This document shows positions 9,601-18,335 of a stretch of 64,000 nucleotides of DNA, piece by piece. The notes under the pieces were generated by a model. That model did no database searches and was not told the origin of the DNA. It saw nothing but the letters and a program-made list of their open reading frames with translations. Positions within the stretch are counted from its first letter, which is position 1, and each line of letters begins with the position of its first letter. The position numbers and the translations under genes were made by a program. Origin of the DNA: Sphingomonas sp. Leaf357 (GTDB lineage: Bacteria > Pseudomonadota > Alphaproteobacteria > Sphingomonadales > Sphingomonadaceae); the NCBI RefSeq assembly GCF_001423845.1, contig NZ_LMPM01000001.1, positions 2,127,398 through 2,191,397 of the forward strand, read 5' to 3'.

Positions 9601-10150
9601 AATCGAGCCGCAACGCCTGGTCGCGCCCACTCGGGAACAGATCGACCAGCCCGCCGCGCACGGCGAACTCGCCGGAATCGGTGACCGTCTCGACGCGGAC
9701 ATAGCCGTTCGCTTGCAGCATCGACGCCAGCCGGTCGCGATCGATCCGCGTCTTCGGGGCGAGCGTGGTGACGAGCTGGCGGATGCGGAACGGCGTCAGC
9801 GTACGCTGCGCGGCGGCGTTGGCGGTGGTGACGAGGAGCTGCGGGCCCTTGGTCGGCTGCTGCAGGCGGTGGAGCGTCGCCATGCGTTCGGCCATGACGC
9901 CCAAGGTCGGGCTGGCACGATCGTAGGGCAGGCAATCCCAGGCCGGGAAGGTGAGCACCTCGAGTTCGGGCGCGAAGACCTGCGCGGTCGCCGCGATCGC
10001 CCGCATCGCGGCCTCGTCCGGCGCGATGAACACCGCGCGGGTCGGCGCGGCGCGGGCGAGATCGGCGAGCAGCCATGGCTCGAACCCCGTCGGCACGCCG
10101 GACAGGGTGAGGGGGGATTTGGCGGCGAGGATTTTTTTGAGGTCGGGCAT
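6698..10150 (-). CDS. mfd: Transcription-repair coupling factor Mfd
   Basis: SF2 translocase that removes RNA polymerase stalled at DNA lesions and recruits UvrA. Length 1150 residues matches the family. Order of domains: degenerate UvrB-like N-terminal region, CarD-like RNA-polymerase-interacting domain around 480-550 (contains VVHVDHGIGRYEG), helicase motor with Walker A GDVGFGKT at 633-640 and DEEQ at 734-737, then the TRCF C-terminal domain, which ends ~20 residues before the stop. It lies between sdhE and the M13 peptidase on the minus strand, separated from sdhE by an inverted repeat of family B. Assignment is firm. Confidence 0.97.
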   Translation of the reverse strand: MPDLKKILAAKSPLTLSGVPTGFEPWLLADLARAAPTRAVFIAPDEAAMRAIAATAQVFAPELEVLTFPAWDCLPYDRASPTLGVMAERMATLHRLQQPTKGPQLLVTTANAAAQRTLTPFRIRQLVTTLAPKTRIDRDRLASMLQANGYVRVETVTDSGEFAVRGGLVDLFPSGRDQALRLDFFGDEIESVRTFDPQDQRTTGRVEGFTLLPASETLLDEDSIKRFRSRYRERFGATATGDPLYQAISEGRRLAGMEHWLPLFEEKMATLFDHLGDGAVVLREDGVIAAAEQRFEAITDYHGNRVAAQRSDPGSYRPLPADALYLTAKEFAERANACPAHQTAQFHEPESATVLDFNVDGPRDFGAERSSGVNVYEAVVEHIAALRKGGRKVILASYSVGARERLSSLLADHGLKSANKVDTWQEAQGIAASSVALLVLQLDHGFTAPDVALLTEQDMLGDRLVRRKKRKKSADAFLAELAMLTPGDLVVHVDHGIGRYEGLTSIPVGQSPHDCVALSYAGGDKLFVPVENLEVLSRYGSDSEGASLDKLGGEAWQRRKSKMKERIREIAGELIATAAERALRPADVIEIDHGYTQFVDRFPYQETDDQDRAINDVLGDLSKGTPMDRLVVGDVGFGKTEVALRAAFAAAMAGMQVAVVCPTTLLARQHFNNFAARFEGFPINVGRLSRLVGTTETKATKEGLAAGTIDVVIGTHAILAKGIEFKRLGLVVVDEEQRFGVTHKERLKALKTDVHVLTLTATPIPRTLQMAMSGLRELSVIQTPPVDRLAVRTYIMPWDPVVLREALLREHYRGGQSFFVTPRVADIPEIEQFMRDHVPEVRAVVAHGQMSATEVEERMSAFYDKKFEVLVSTTIVESGLDIPSANTMIIHRADRFGLAQLYQLRGRVGRAKTRAYAYMTTPPNRIVTETAEKRLKVLSDLDSLGAGFQLASHDLDIRGAGNLLGDEQSGHIKEVGYELYQSMLEEAIMDAKAGGQKLRPKDFSPQITVDAPILIPEDYVPDLDLRMGLYRRLNDVDDQDGLEAFAAEMIDRFGPLPDATENLVRVIEIKLNAKKACVAKIDIGPKGALVTFHDDTPPNIPGLLAWVDKLNGVAKLRPDSKLVVNRIWGDPKSRLNGALQLSKGLAKAAA

Positions 10151-10164
10151 CAGGTTTCCGTATT

Positions 10165-10254
10165 CGTCACCCCGGACTTGTTCCGGGGTCCACCGTGCAA
10201 CAACGAACGCGGTGCGAGAGGATGAGTGGACCGCGGAACACGTCCGGGGTGACG
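10165..10254. repeat. Inverted repeat, family B (copy 1)
   Basis: Arms of the type GTCACCCCGGACTTGTTCCG, with the reverse-complement arm ending GTCCGGGGTGACG. It sits between sdhE and mfd, both on the minus strand. Other copies are at 35215, 58749 and 62659. A REP-like hairpin element, possibly a mRNA processing or termination structure. Confidence 0.85.
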
Positions 10255-10261
10255 GCCCGCG

Positions 10262-10528
10262 CTACTCGGGCACCTTCACGTAATTCAGCAGCTTCAGCGC
10301 CGCCATGATCGATCCCTCGTACCGCGCGGGGCAAGCCTCGATCCCGATCGCCCAGGCCATGATATCCACATCCTGTTCCTCCAGCAGATCCTCGAACACC
10401 TGCATCTCGGCTTCGTCCCACGAACGGCCGTGCGCATCGAAGAAGCCACCGATCAGCAGGTCCGCTTCCTTCACGCCGCGATGATGAGCGCGGAAGTGCA
10501 GGCGTTTCAGGCGTATCTCGCGGTCCAT
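10262..10528 (-). CDS. sdhE: FAD assembly factor SdhE (succinate dehydrogenase assembly factor 2)
   Basis: An 88-residue protein of the SdhE/Sdh5/DUF339 family, which helps attach FAD covalently to the flavoprotein subunit SdhA (and FrdA) in the cytoplasm. The hallmark RGxKEAD motif is seen as RGVKEADLLIG near residues 17-27, preceded by the conserved RLHFRAHHRG segment, and a conserved WAIG block follows in the second half. Length is typical. It is divergent from recG, with 73 bases between, and lies upstream of mfd on the minus strand; recG-sdhE-mfd is an arrangement I associate with alphaproteobacteria, from memory. Confidence 0.92.
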   Translation of the reverse strand: MDREIRLKRLHFRAHHRGVKEADLLIGGFFDAHGRSWDEAEMQVFEDLLEEQDVDIMAWAIGIEACPARYEGSIMAALKLLNYVKVPE

Positions 10529-10601
10529 TCTCTTCCCAACGGCAATTGCCCGGCGGGCGCTGGCGGCGCACGTCGGGGGACTGTAGAGATGTCAGATAGT
10601 C

Positions 10602-12662
10602 ATGCGACCCGATATCCTCAATCCATTGTTCGCCGAAGTCACGGCACTTAAGGGCATCGGTCCCGGTCTCGCCAAGCCGCTGGAGCGGCTCGGGCTGGAA
10701 CGGATCGTCGATGTCGCGTTCCATCTGCCGACCGGGTGGATCGATCGGGTGCCGCGGCTGACGCTCGACATGGCCGATGCCGGGCGCACGATCGCAATCA
10801 CGCTGACCGCGCAAAGCTATCGTTCCGGCAACGGGCGCGGGCCGACGCGGGTGCAGGCGACGGATGCGGCGGGCAATCATGTCAGCCTCGTCTATTTCGG
10901 CGGGCATCCCGGCTGGGCGAAGAAGTTGGCGCCCTTGGGGGAGGCGCGGCGCGTCTCGGGGCGGCTGGAGATGTACGGGCAGGAATTGCAGATCGTGCAT
11001 CCCGATTACTGCCTGCCGCTGGAAGAAGCGCCGGATGCCGGGGAGCGCGAGGCGATCTACCCGCTGTCGGAGGGGATCACGTCGCGGCGCATGGGGCAGC
11101 TGACCGCGCAGGCGATCGAGCGTGCGCCGGAACTGCCGGAGTGGATCGAGCCGGGCCTGCTGGCGAAACGCGACTGGCCGGCGTGGCGCGAGGCGCTGGC
11201 GCGGGTTCATGCCGATCCCTCCGATGGCAAGGCCAAGGAGCGGCTGGCCTATGACGAGGTGTTCGCCAACCAGCTGGCGCTGAGCCTGGTGCGGCAATCG
11301 TCGCGGGCGCGGCGGGGGCGGGCGCTGCAGGGCGACGGGCGGCTGCGCGATGCGCTGAAACTGCCGTACGAATTGACCGGCGCGCAGGCGCGGACGGTGC
11401 GCGAGATCGAGGGCGATCTCGCGCAGCAGCAGCCGATGCTCCGCTTGCTGCAGGGCGATGTCGGGTCGGGCAAGACCTTGGTCGCGGCGATGGCGTTGCT
11501 GATCGCGGTCGAGGCAGGCGCACAGGGCGCGTTGCTGGCACCGACCGAAATCCTCGCGCGGCAGCATTACGAGACGTTGCGGCGGCAACTGGCGGGGCTG
11601 GGCGTCGAGGTCGCGATCCTCACCGGTCGCGACAAGGGCAAGGTGCGAGAGGCGACGTTGATGGGCCTGGCGGCGGGGACGATCGATATCCTGATCGGCA
11701 CGCATGCGATCTTCCAGGAGGCGGTGTCGTACAAAGACCTCGGGCTGGTCGTGGTGGACGAGCAGCACCGTTTCGGCGTGGCGCAGCGGATGATGCTGCA
11801 GGCGAAGGCGAAGGCGGTGCCGCACCTGCTGGCGATGACCGCGACGCCGATCCCGCGCACGCTCACGCTGGCCAATTACGGCGAGATGGACGTCAGCCAG
11901 CTGGACGAGATGCCGCCGGGTCGTCAGCCGATCGAGACCCGGGTGATTTCCGAGGACCGTCTGGCCGATGTGGTCGATGCGCTGGCACGGCATCTGTCGG
12001 ATGGTGGGCAAGCCTATTGGGTGTGCCCGCTGGTGGAGGAAAGCGCCAAGAGCGATCTCGCGGCGGCCGAGGCGCGGGCGGAGACACTCCGGGCGCGGTT
12101 CGGCGATCGCGTGGGACTGGTCCATGGACGGATGAAGGGGCCGGAAAAGGATGCGGTAATGGCCGACTTTTCCGGGGCCCGCACCGGCGTGCTGGTGGCG
12201 ACGACGGTGATCGAGGTCGGCGTTGACGTGCCGAATGCGACGTTGATCGTGATCGAGGCGGCGGACCGCTTCGGCCTCGCGCAGTTGCACCAGTTGCGTG
12301 GGCGCGTCGGGCGGGGCGGGGGGAAGTCGAACTGCCTGCTGATTCGCGGCAACGCGCTGGGGGAGACGTCTCGCGCGCGGCTGGCCCTGATGCGCGAGAC
12401 GAACGACGGGTTCCGCATCGCCGAGGAGGATCTGCGACTGCGCGGCGCGGGCGAATTGCTCGGGACGAAGCAATCGGGCGAGGCGGCGTTTCGCATCGCG
12501 ACGCCCGAGATGCTGAGCGACCTGCTGCCGATCGCCACCGACGATGCGCGCCTGCTGATCGATCGCGACGGTGGCCTGAGCGGCGAACGGGGGCAGGCGG
12601 CGCGGACGGCCTTGTATCTGTTCGAGCGCGATGCCGGGGTGGCGTTGCTGCGCTCTGGCTGA
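10602..12662 (+). CDS. recG: ATP-dependent DNA helicase RecG
   Basis: Branched-DNA translocase that regresses stalled replication forks and processes Holliday junctions. The 686-residue protein has the N-terminal wedge (OB-fold) domain, Walker A GDVGSGKT at 285-292, DEQH box at 386-389, helicase C-terminal motifs including TATPIPRTL and the QLRGRVGRG segment, and the RecG C-terminal domain with GAGELLGTKQSG. ATG at 10602 gives an N-terminus starting RPDILNPLF, typical for the family. It is divergent from sdhE and convergent with the PilZ gene, with a small GGGGAGG hairpin in the 33-base gap. Confidence 0.97.
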   Translation: MRPDILNPLFAEVTALKGIGPGLAKPLERLGLERIVDVAFHLPTGWIDRVPRLTLDMADAGRTIAITLTAQSYRSGNGRGPTRVQATDAAGNHVSLVYFGGHPGWAKKLAPLGEARRVSGRLEMYGQELQIVHPDYCLPLEEAPDAGEREAIYPLSEGITSRRMGQLTAQAIERAPELPEWIEPGLLAKRDWPAWREALARVHADPSDGKAKERLAYDEVFANQLALSLVRQSSRARRGRALQGDGRLRDALKLPYELTGAQARTVREIEGDLAQQQPMLRLLQGDVGSGKTLVAAMALLIAVEAGAQGALLAPTEILARQHYETLRRQLAGLGVEVAILTGRDKGKVREATLMGLAAGTIDILIGTHAIFQEAVSYKDLGLVVVDEQHRFGVAQRMMLQAKAKAVPHLLAMTATPIPRTLTLANYGEMDVSQLDEMPPGRQPIETRVISEDRLADVVDALARHLSDGGQAYWVCPLVEESAKSDLAAAEARAETLRARFGDRVGLVHGRMKGPEKDAVMADFSGARTGVLVATTVIEVGVDVPNATLIVIEAADRFGLAQLHQLRGRVGRGGGKSNCLLIRGNALGETSRARLALMRETNDGFRIAEEDLRLRGAGELLGTKQSGEAAFRIATPEMLSDLLPIATDDARLLIDRDGGLSGERGQAARTALYLFERDAGVALLRSG

Positions 12663-12695
12663 TTCGACCCTCTCCGTTCCGGGGAGGATTAAGGA

Positions 12696-13013
12696 CTAGC
12701 GACCCTTCACCAGCACAGAGAGCAATTCGTAATATTCCGCCACGCCGATCGCGCTGTCCAGTTCGCAGCCGATCCGGCCGAGATGCGACCAGCGCACTTC
12801 CGCGACGACCACGCCCACCACCGGCAGGGTGACGCGCAGGCGGGCGCCGACCGGCAGATCGTGATCGTAGCGCGCCATCAGTCCCTGCGCGGAGATGTTG
12901 ACCACGAGCAGCGACAGAGCGCGCGCATCCGGACCGAAGGCGCGGGCGCGATAATGGACTTCGTCGCGTGGTGCGACGCGGCTGTCGGCGTAGGCGGCAT
13001 TGCCCATGGCCAT
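12696..13013 (-). CDS. PilZ domain protein (c-di-GMP effector candidate)
   Basis: A 105-residue single-domain protein. The PilZ signature is present: RVAPR at 12-16 (RxxxR) and the downstream NISAQG hexapeptide (D/NxSxxG), the two motifs that contact c-di-GMP. I start it at the ATG at 13013, giving MAMGNAAY; a longer start at 13046 adds 11 residues with no family resemblance. A GGGGGAT stretch lies 8-9 bases upstream of the chosen start. It is convergent with recG. As a stand-alone PilZ it may report c-di-GMP to motility or polysaccharide machinery; the partner is unknown. The GGDEF/EAL protein at 2-4 kb could act on the same second messenger (inference). Confidence 0.85.
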   Translation of the reverse strand: MAMGNAAYADSRVAPRDEVHYRARAFGPDARALSLLVVNISAQGLMARYDHDLPVGARLRVTLPVVGVVVAEVRWSHLGRIGCELDSAIGVAEYYELLSVLVKGR

Positions 13014-13158
13014 GGTCTTTGATCCCCCAAATGATCGTGGGACCAACGCTATGGTCCGGGGCGTAAAGCAGATCGAAATGAACCTGCTTAACGATTTCGA
13101 CCACGCAGAAAATTGCGTAAAATGAGGCAGATCGACCCGTTCTGGGTGCGATAGCGGA

Positions 13159-14385
13159 TCAGCCGGTGACGAGCAGGCCGTGATTCTTCTTGCCCGCCGC
13201 GATCGCCACGGGATCCGTGCCGACCGCGATTGTCATCGCCTCGTCGGTGACCTTCTCGCCCGCTACGCGCGCGCCACCGCCCTGGATCAGCCGGCGCGCC
13301 TCGCCCTTGGACTTGGCGAAACCGAGGCCGACCAGCGCATCGACCACGCCGATGCTGCCCGAGACCACGAAGCTGGGCAGCGAACCGCCGACCGAGCCTT
13401 CCTCGAACGTGCGCCGCGCGGTCTCGGCGGCCTCGTCCGCCGCGTCTTGGCCGCGGCACATCGCGGTGGCGGCATTGGCGAGGATTTTCTTGGCCTCGTT
13501 GATGCCCGCGCCCTCGAGCGCCTCCAACTGCGCGATCTCGTCGAGCGGCAGATCGGTGAACAGGCGCAGGAAGCGGCCGACGTCGCGATCATCGGTGTTG
13601 CGCCAGAATTGCCAGTAATCGAAATGCGGCAACTGGTCTTCGTGCAGCCATACCGCGCCCGACATCGTCTTGCCCATCTTGCCGCCGTCCGCGGTGGTAA
13701 TCAGCGGCGTGGTGATGCCGTAGACTTCGGTGCCGTCCATGCGCCGCGACAATTCGATGCCGTTGACGATGTTGCCCCATTGATCGCTGCCGCCCATCTG
13801 CAGGCGGCATCCCGCACGGCGCGACAATTCCAGGAAATCATAGGCCTGGAGGATCATGTAGTTGAATTCTAGGAAGCTGAGCGATTGCTCGCGATCGAGC
13901 CGCAGCTTCACGCTGTCGAAGCTGAGCATACGATTGACGCTGAAATGCTGCCCGACATCGCGCAGGAACGGGATATATTCGAGCGCGTCGAGCCATTCGG
14001 CATTGTCGAGCAGCACCGCGTCGGTCGGGCCGTCGCCGAAGGTGAGGAACCGTTCGAAGATACGCTTGATCGAGGTGACATTGGCCTGAATGCCATCGTG
14101 CGCGAGGAGTTTGCGCGCTTCGTCCTTGAAGCTAGGATCGCCGATCTTGCCGGTGCCGCCGCCCATCAGGACGATTGGCTTGTGCCCTGTCTGCTGCAGG
14201 CGGCGCAGAAGCATGATCTGCACCAGGCTGCCGACGTGGAGCGAGGGGGCGGTGGGATCGAAGCCGATATAGCCGGGCACGACCTGAGTGTTGGCAAGCT
14301 TGTCGAGCGCCGCCGCGTCGGTGGTCTGGTGGATATAGCCGCGCTCGGCGAGGGTGCGCAGGAGGGGGGAGGTGTGCTCGGTCAT
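13159..14385 (-). CDS. tyrS: Tyrosyl-tRNA synthetase
   Basis: Class I aminoacyl-tRNA synthetase that charges tRNA-Tyr. Length 408. The HIGH-equivalent is HVGS at 50-53 and the KMSKS-equivalent is KMGKT at 236-240; both variants are common in TyrS. The C-terminal S4 RNA-binding domain is visible from ~345 ([16 protein letters not shown]). It lies downstream of the NlpD-like gene on the minus strand, 39 bases away. No T-box or other leader was seen in the short upstream gap. Confidence 0.96.
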   Translation of the reverse strand: MTEHTSPLLRTLAERGYIHQTTDAAALDKLANTQVVPGYIGFDPTAPSLHVGSLVQIMLLRRLQQTGHKPIVLMGGGTGKIGDPSFKDEARKLLAHDGIQANVTSIKRIFERFLTFGDGPTDAVLLDNAEWLDALEYIPFLRDVGQHFSVNRMLSFDSVKLRLDREQSLSFLEFNYMILQAYDFLELSRRAGCRLQMGGSDQWGNIVNGIELSRRMDGTEVYGITTPLITTADGGKMGKTMSGAVWLHEDQLPHFDYWQFWRNTDDRDVGRFLRLFTDLPLDEIAQLEALEGAGINEAKKILANAATAMCRGQDAADEAAETARRTFEEGSVGGSLPSFVVSGSIGVVDALVGLGFAKSKGEARRLIQGGGARVAGEKVTDEAMTIAVGTDPVAIAAGKKNHGLLVTG

Positions 14386-14424
14386 GATGCGGTGGCGCTT
14401 AGCGGGTTTTTGCCGCGATCGAAA

Positions 14425-15537
14425 CTATAGTGTCGGCAATTGCGCGACCGGGTTTACCGGCGTCCGTCCCTTGCGCATCTCGAAATGCACTTCGGGGCGA
14501 TCCGCGAAGCCCGAATCCCCCGACAGCGCGATCGTCTGGCCGCGCTTCACCGCCTGGCCGCGCTGGACGAGCAGGCGGCTGGCATGGCCGTAGACGGTGG
14601 TCCAGCCGTCGCCGTGCTTGACGATCACCAGCCCGCCGAGCGCCGCGATCTCGTCGCCGGCATAGGCGACCACGCCATCGGCGGCGGCCTTAATCGGCGT
14701 GCCGATCGCGGTGGCGATCTTGATACCGTTGTTCTTTTCGCCGCTGGCACCGGGGCCGAACTTGCCGACGACGCGCCCCTGTACCGGCCAGATGAAGGCA
14801 CCGCGCAGCCGCTCCGGCTCCTTGAACGGCGTGGTCGGTGCGAGCACGCGGGCGGGCGATTTGGTCGGTGCGGCGGGGCGCTCGGTCGCGGCGATGGCCG
14901 GGCTGCTGCCAGTGACGAGATCGTCGACGTCGAGCCTAAAGGCGGCGGCGCGCTCCTCGATGCTGCTGCGGCCAGGCGCATTGCCCGGAATGACGATGCG
15001 CGACCCGACGCGCAGCACGAACGGCGGGGCAAGTTCGTTGGCGGTGACGATGCGCGACCAATCGATGCCGTAGGCGCGGGAGATGGCGATGCCGGTCTGA
15101 CCCTGGCGGACAAGGTGATAGCGGCCGCCCGGGATCGTCAGCCGCTGGCCGGCGCGGATCGCATAAGGGGGCGGCAGCGCGTTGGCGCGGGCGATCGCCT
15201 CCGATCCCGCGCCGCTGCGGTCCGCGATGGCGCGCAGCGTGTCGCCGGGGCGGACGGTATAGCTGCCGCTTGGGATCGTCTGCGCATCGGGGGTGACGGG
15301 GCGGGATTGCCAGGCTGGCGGAGGGCTGGGCAATTGCCGTACGCTTTTGCCGGCATCGAAGGGATCGGCGCGGCGCGGTTCATAACGATCGACCTGAGGA
15401 TCGCTCTCGGCGCGGGGCCCAGGGCCCGGCGGCGCATGGCGATCGTATGAGGCCGGGCGCTCACTGCTGGGGATGCAGCCCCCGAGCGCGACACCGAGTG
15501 TGGCGGTGGCGATCAGTGCCGCGATCCGTCCGCCCAT
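14425..15537 (-). CDS. NlpD-like lipoprotein: two LysM repeats and a degenerate M23 (LytM) domain
   Basis: Outer-membrane lipoprotein candidate of 370 residues: hydrophobic leader and lipobox LGGC with the lipidated Cys at 21. Two LysM peptidoglycan-binding repeats lie near 92-136 and 138-184, then a proline-rich linker and an M23 domain. The first zinc-ligand motif of active M23 enzymes is replaced by NNGIKI, as in NlpD/EnvC, while VYGHAS and VHFEMRKG are retained. It is therefore probably an amidase activator for daughter-cell separation, not a hydrolase. It follows surE by 13 bases; surE-(pcm)-nlpD is a conserved order and pcm is absent here. Confidence 0.88.
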   Translation of the reverse strand: MGGRIAALIATATLGVALGGCIPSSERPASYDRHAPPGPGPRAESDPQVDRYEPRRADPFDAGKSVRQLPSPPPAWQSRPVTPDAQTIPSGSYTVRPGDTLRAIADRSGAGSEAIARANALPPPYAIRAGQRLTIPGGRYHLVRQGQTGIAISRAYGIDWSRIVTANELAPPFVLRVGSRIVIPGNAPGRSSIEERAAAFRLDVDDLVTGSSPAIAATERPAAPTKSPARVLAPTTPFKEPERLRGAFIWPVQGRVVGKFGPGASGEKNNGIKIATAIGTPIKAAADGVVAYAGDEIAALGGLVIVKHGDGWTTVYGHASRLLVQRGQAVKRGQTIALSGDSGFADRPEVHFEMRKGRTPVNPVAQLPTL

Positions 15538-15550
15538 GGTTTCGCTCCCG

Positions 15551-16315
15551 CTATCGATACGCCGCGTTCAGCATATCGACCGATTCGTAATGTGTCAGGT
15601 CGAGATGCAACGGGGTGACCGCGACATAGCCGTCGGCGACCGCCTCGAGATCGGTGGCGTGTGCCGGGGTCTGGATCACCGGCCCCAACGAGAACCAGTG
15701 ATATTCGTAGCCGCGCGGATCGCGGCGGGTGTCGACCTGCAGGCGCCCGTAATCGCGCAGGCCCTGATGCGCGACGCGGATGCCCTTCACCTGCGACGCC
15801 GGCACGGCGGGGAAGTTGATGTTGACGAGCGTACGCGGGGCGAGCGGTGCGTCGATCAGCGGTGCCAGCATGCGCCGGCCCCAGGCAGTGGCGGCCTCGA
15901 ACGGGACGGTGTCGCCCATGCCTTCGCGGGCATAGGCCTGGCTCAGCGCGATCGAGCGAACGCCGGCCAGCGCGCCCTCCATCGCGGCGGAGACGGTGCC
16001 CGAATAGGTCACGTCCTCGGCGAGATTGGCACCGCGATTGACGCCCGACAGGATCAGGTCGGGCGGCGAATCCCGCATGATGCGGGCCAGTGCCATCATC
16101 ACCGCATCGGTCGGCGTGCCGGCGACGGCATAGCGCTTGTCGGCGTGGCGGCGGATGCGGATCGGGCGGCTGAGGGTGAGCGAATGGCCCGCGCCGGATT
16201 GCTCCTCGGCCGGCGCGACGACCCAGATATCGTCGGAGAAGTGCGCGGCGATCTCCTCCAGTACCTTGAGGCCGGGGGCATGATAGCCGTCGTCATTGGT
16301 GATCAGGATGCGCAT
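15551..16315 (-). CDS. surE: 5'/3'-nucleotidase SurE
   Basis: Metal-dependent nucleotidase that dephosphorylates nucleoside 5'- and 3'-monophosphates and short polyphosphates, linked to stationary-phase survival. The 254-residue protein opens with MRILITNDDG, where Asp8 and Asp9 are the metal ligands, and has the conserved EQSGAGHSLT and SGVNRGANLAEDV blocks supplying the other ligands. Length is normal. It lies between serS (separated by an inverted repeat) and the NlpD-like gene, which starts 13 bases downstream; these likely form one transcript. Confidence 0.95.
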   Translation of the reverse strand: MRILITNDDGYHAPGLKVLEEIAAHFSDDIWVVAPAEEQSGAGHSLTLSRPIRIRRHADKRYAVAGTPTDAVMMALARIMRDSPPDLILSGVNRGANLAEDVTYSGTVSAAMEGALAGVRSIALSQAYAREGMGDTVPFEAATAWGRRMLAPLIDAPLAPRTLVNINFPAVPASQVKGIRVAHQGLRDYGRLQVDTRRDPRGYEYHWFSLGPVIQTPAHATDLEAVADGYVAVTPLHLDLTHYESVDMLNAAYR

Positions 16316-16348
16316 GAATTTCGGGATCCGCGATCAATCTAGAAGCCG

Positions 16349-16433
16349 CCCGTCCTGAGCTTGTCGGAGGACTGCTTTCTTTTCGAATGTCGAGAAGAAG
16401 GGCAGTGCTTCGGCAGGCTCAGCACGGACGGGA
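16349..16433. repeat. Inverted repeat, family A (copy 2)
   Basis: Arms CCCGTCCTGAGCTTGTCGGA and, on the right, CTTCGGCAGGCTCAGCACGG. It fills the gap between surE and serS, both on the minus strand. A few arm positions have diverged from the other family A copies. Confidence 0.8.
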
Positions 16434-16449
16434 TGGGGGGCGGTGCCGA

Positions 16450-17727
16450 TCACGCCGGCTCCAGCCGGTTCAGCCCCTTGAGATACGGCTGCAACACATC
16501 GGGGATCGCGACCGACCCATCCTGCTGCTGATAATTCTCGACCACCGCGACCAACGTTCGCCCGACGGCCAAGCCGGAGCCGTTCAGCGTATGGACGAAG
16601 CGGGTCGCTTTCTCGCCTTCGGGGCGATAGCGGGCGTTCATGCGGCGGGCCTGGAAATCGGTACAGGTCGAGCAGCTGGAAATCTCGCGATACTGATTCT
16701 GGCCGGGCAGCCAGACTTCGAGATCGTAGGTGCGCGCGGCGGTGAAGCCCATGTCGCCGGTGCACAGCTTCATCCGGCGGAAGGGCAGGCCGAGTGCGTC
16801 GAGCAGGCCTTCGGCGCACGCGGTCATGCGCTCATGCTCGGCCTCGGACGCGTCGGGGGTGACGATAGAGACCATCTCGACTTTCTCGAACTGGTGCTGG
16901 CGGATGAAGCCGCGCGTATCGCGGCCCGCCGATCCGGCCTCGGAGCGGAAGCAGGGGGTGAGCGCGGTGAAGCGGAGCGGCAACTCTCCCTCGGGCAGGA
17001 TCTTTTCGGCGACGATGTTGGTCAGGCTGACCTCGGCGGTGGGGATGAGCCAGCGGCCGTCGGTGGTGCGGAACAGGTCGTCGGCGAACTTTGGCAATTG
17101 GCCGGTGCCGAACACCGCCTCGTCGCGGACCAGCAACGGCGGTGCGCAGAGTTCGTAGCCGTGCTGCTCGGTCAGCGTATCGAGCATGAACTGGCCGAGC
17201 GCGCGGTGCAGCTTGGCGGCGCTGCCACGCACCAGCGTGAATCGCGCGCCGGACATCGCCGCGCCGGTTTCGAAATCGAGGCCGAGCGCCGGGCCGATAT
17301 CGTGATGCTCCTTCGCGGGGAAGGACAGGATCGTCGGGGTGCCGTGAGTGTGGACGAGCTGGTTGTCGTCCTCGTCCGCGCCCTCGGGCACGTCGGCGAG
17401 GGGGATGTTTGGAATGGCGGCGAGCTGGCCACTGAGCCGCTCGCCGAGTGCCCTCTCCTCGGCCTCGATCGTCGGCAGTCGGTCCTTGAGCGCGCCGACT
17501 TCCGCCATGAGTGCCGCTGCCGCCGCTTCGTCCTTTTGCGCCTTGGCGGCGCCGATCGCCTTGCTCGCCTCGTTGCGGCGCGCCTGCCCGGTCTGGGCTT
17601 CGGTGATCAGCGCCCGGCGTCGCTCGTCCAAGCCCACCAATTCCGATGCGACGGGCGATACGCCGCGCTTGGCCAGAGCGGCGTCGAAAGCTTGCGGGTT
17701 TTCGCGGATCAGGCGGATGTCATGCAT
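16450..17727 (-). CDS. serS: Seryl-tRNA synthetase
   Basis: Class II synthetase charging tRNA-Ser and tRNA-Sec-type substrates. I start it at the ATG at 17727 (425 residues, N-terminus [14 protein letters not shown]), the classic SerS start; the frame stays open upstream to 17943, but that part overlaps the divergent gene on the other strand. The N-terminal long coiled coil (alanine/glutamate-rich, ~30-100) is followed by the catalytic domain with TSEVSL-type motif 2 region (PTAEVSLTN), [14 protein letters not shown] and the C-terminal [12 protein letters not shown]. It diverges from the host-attachment gene with 94 bases between; that gap contains a CCCGCA/TGCGGG hairpin near 17764-17780. 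Confidence 0.95.
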   Translation of the reverse strand: MHDIRLIRENPQAFDAALAKRGVSPVASELVGLDERRRALITEAQTGQARRNEASKAIGAAKAQKDEAAAAALMAEVGALKDRLPTIEAEERALGERLSGQLAAIPNIPLADVPEGADEDDNQLVHTHGTPTILSFPAKEHHDIGPALGLDFETGAAMSGARFTLVRGSAAKLHRALGQFMLDTLTEQHGYELCAPPLLVRDEAVFGTGQLPKFADDLFRTTDGRWLIPTAEVSLTNIVAEKILPEGELPLRFTALTPCFRSEAGSAGRDTRGFIRQHQFEKVEMVSIVTPDASEAEHERMTACAEGLLDALGLPFRRMKLCTGDMGFTAARTYDLEVWLPGQNQYREISSCSTCTDFQARRMNARYRPEGEKATRFVHTLNGSGLAVGRTLVAVVENYQQQDGSVAIPDVLQPYLKGLNRLEPA

Positions 17728-17821
17728 GGCCCGGGCTATGCCGCCGCGTCCGCCCGCGCGCAACCCGCAGCCGTTGCGGGGCGTTACCCGTCCTACGAAC
17801 AACCAAAAAAGGATATTCCGT

Positions 17822-18262
17822 ATGCAGGTCCCGCACAATTCCGTCGTCGTCGTCGCCGATGGCCGCAAGATGCTGTTCCTGCGTAACGAGGGTGACGCCG
17901 TGCATCCGAACCTGATCGTGGAGCGCGCGGTCGAGCAGGACAATCCCAGCGACGGCGACCAGAAGAGCGATCATGCCGGACGCTCGTCATCCAGCGTGGG
18001 CGGCGGGCAAAATTCGATTCAGGAGGTCGATTTCCACCAATTGGAAGAGGATCGCTTCGCCGCGGAGACCGCCGACCTGCTCAAGCGCCGCGCATTGAAG
18101 AACGATTTCGAATCGCTGATCATCGTCGCGCCGCCCAAGACGCTGGGCGAACTGCGCAAGCATTATCACAAGGAAGTGAGCAGCCGGCTGACCGGCGAGA
18201 TCGACAAGGATCTCACCGGGCATCCGATCGACCAGATCGAGAAGGCTTTGCTCGCCGCCTGA
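17822..18262 (+). CDS. Host attachment family protein (PF10116 type)
   Basis: A 146-residue protein resembling the host-attachment protein family first named in Agrobacterium, related in fold to archaeal Rof/eRF1-like domains. Visible family features are the N-terminal [16 protein letters not shown] strand pair, a charged low-complexity middle (residues ~40-65, Ser/Gly/Asp), the [18 protein letters not shown] segment and a C-terminal helix with [15 protein letters not shown] place the start at 17822 because the family motif begins a few residues later. The biochemical function of this family is not settled. An intrinsic terminator follows within 15 bases. Confidence 0.8.
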   Translation: MQVPHNSVVVVADGRKMLFLRNEGDAVHPNLIVERAVEQDNPSDGDQKSDHAGRSSSSVGGGQNSIQEVDFHQLEEDRFAAETADLLKRRALKNDFESLIIVAPPKTLGELRKHYHKEVSSRLTGEIDKDLTGHPIDQIEKALLAA

Positions 18263-18276
18263 TCTCCCCTGACGTG

Positions 18277-18316
18277 AAAAAGCGCTCTCGCCTCGCCGCG
18301 GGAGCCCTTTTTATTT
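18277..18316. terminator. Intrinsic terminator shared by two convergent genes
   Basis: AAAAAGCGCTCTCG pairs with CGGGAGCCCTTTTT (two mismatches) across a short loop. Because one flank is A-rich and the other T-rich, it can terminate transcription in both directions: the host-attachment gene on the plus strand and the PEP-CTERM gene on the minus strand. Confidence 0.75.
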
Positions 18317-18335
18317 GATGGAAGCGGTTGACGGT

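Noticed and set aside
16387..17886. Plus-strand frame of about 500 codons opposite serS
   Set aside because: serS is unambiguous on the minus strand; the plus frame has no motifs.
17728..17943. N-terminal extension of serS
   Set aside because: It overlaps the divergent host-attachment gene and does not resemble SerS; the family start MHDIRL is at 17727.
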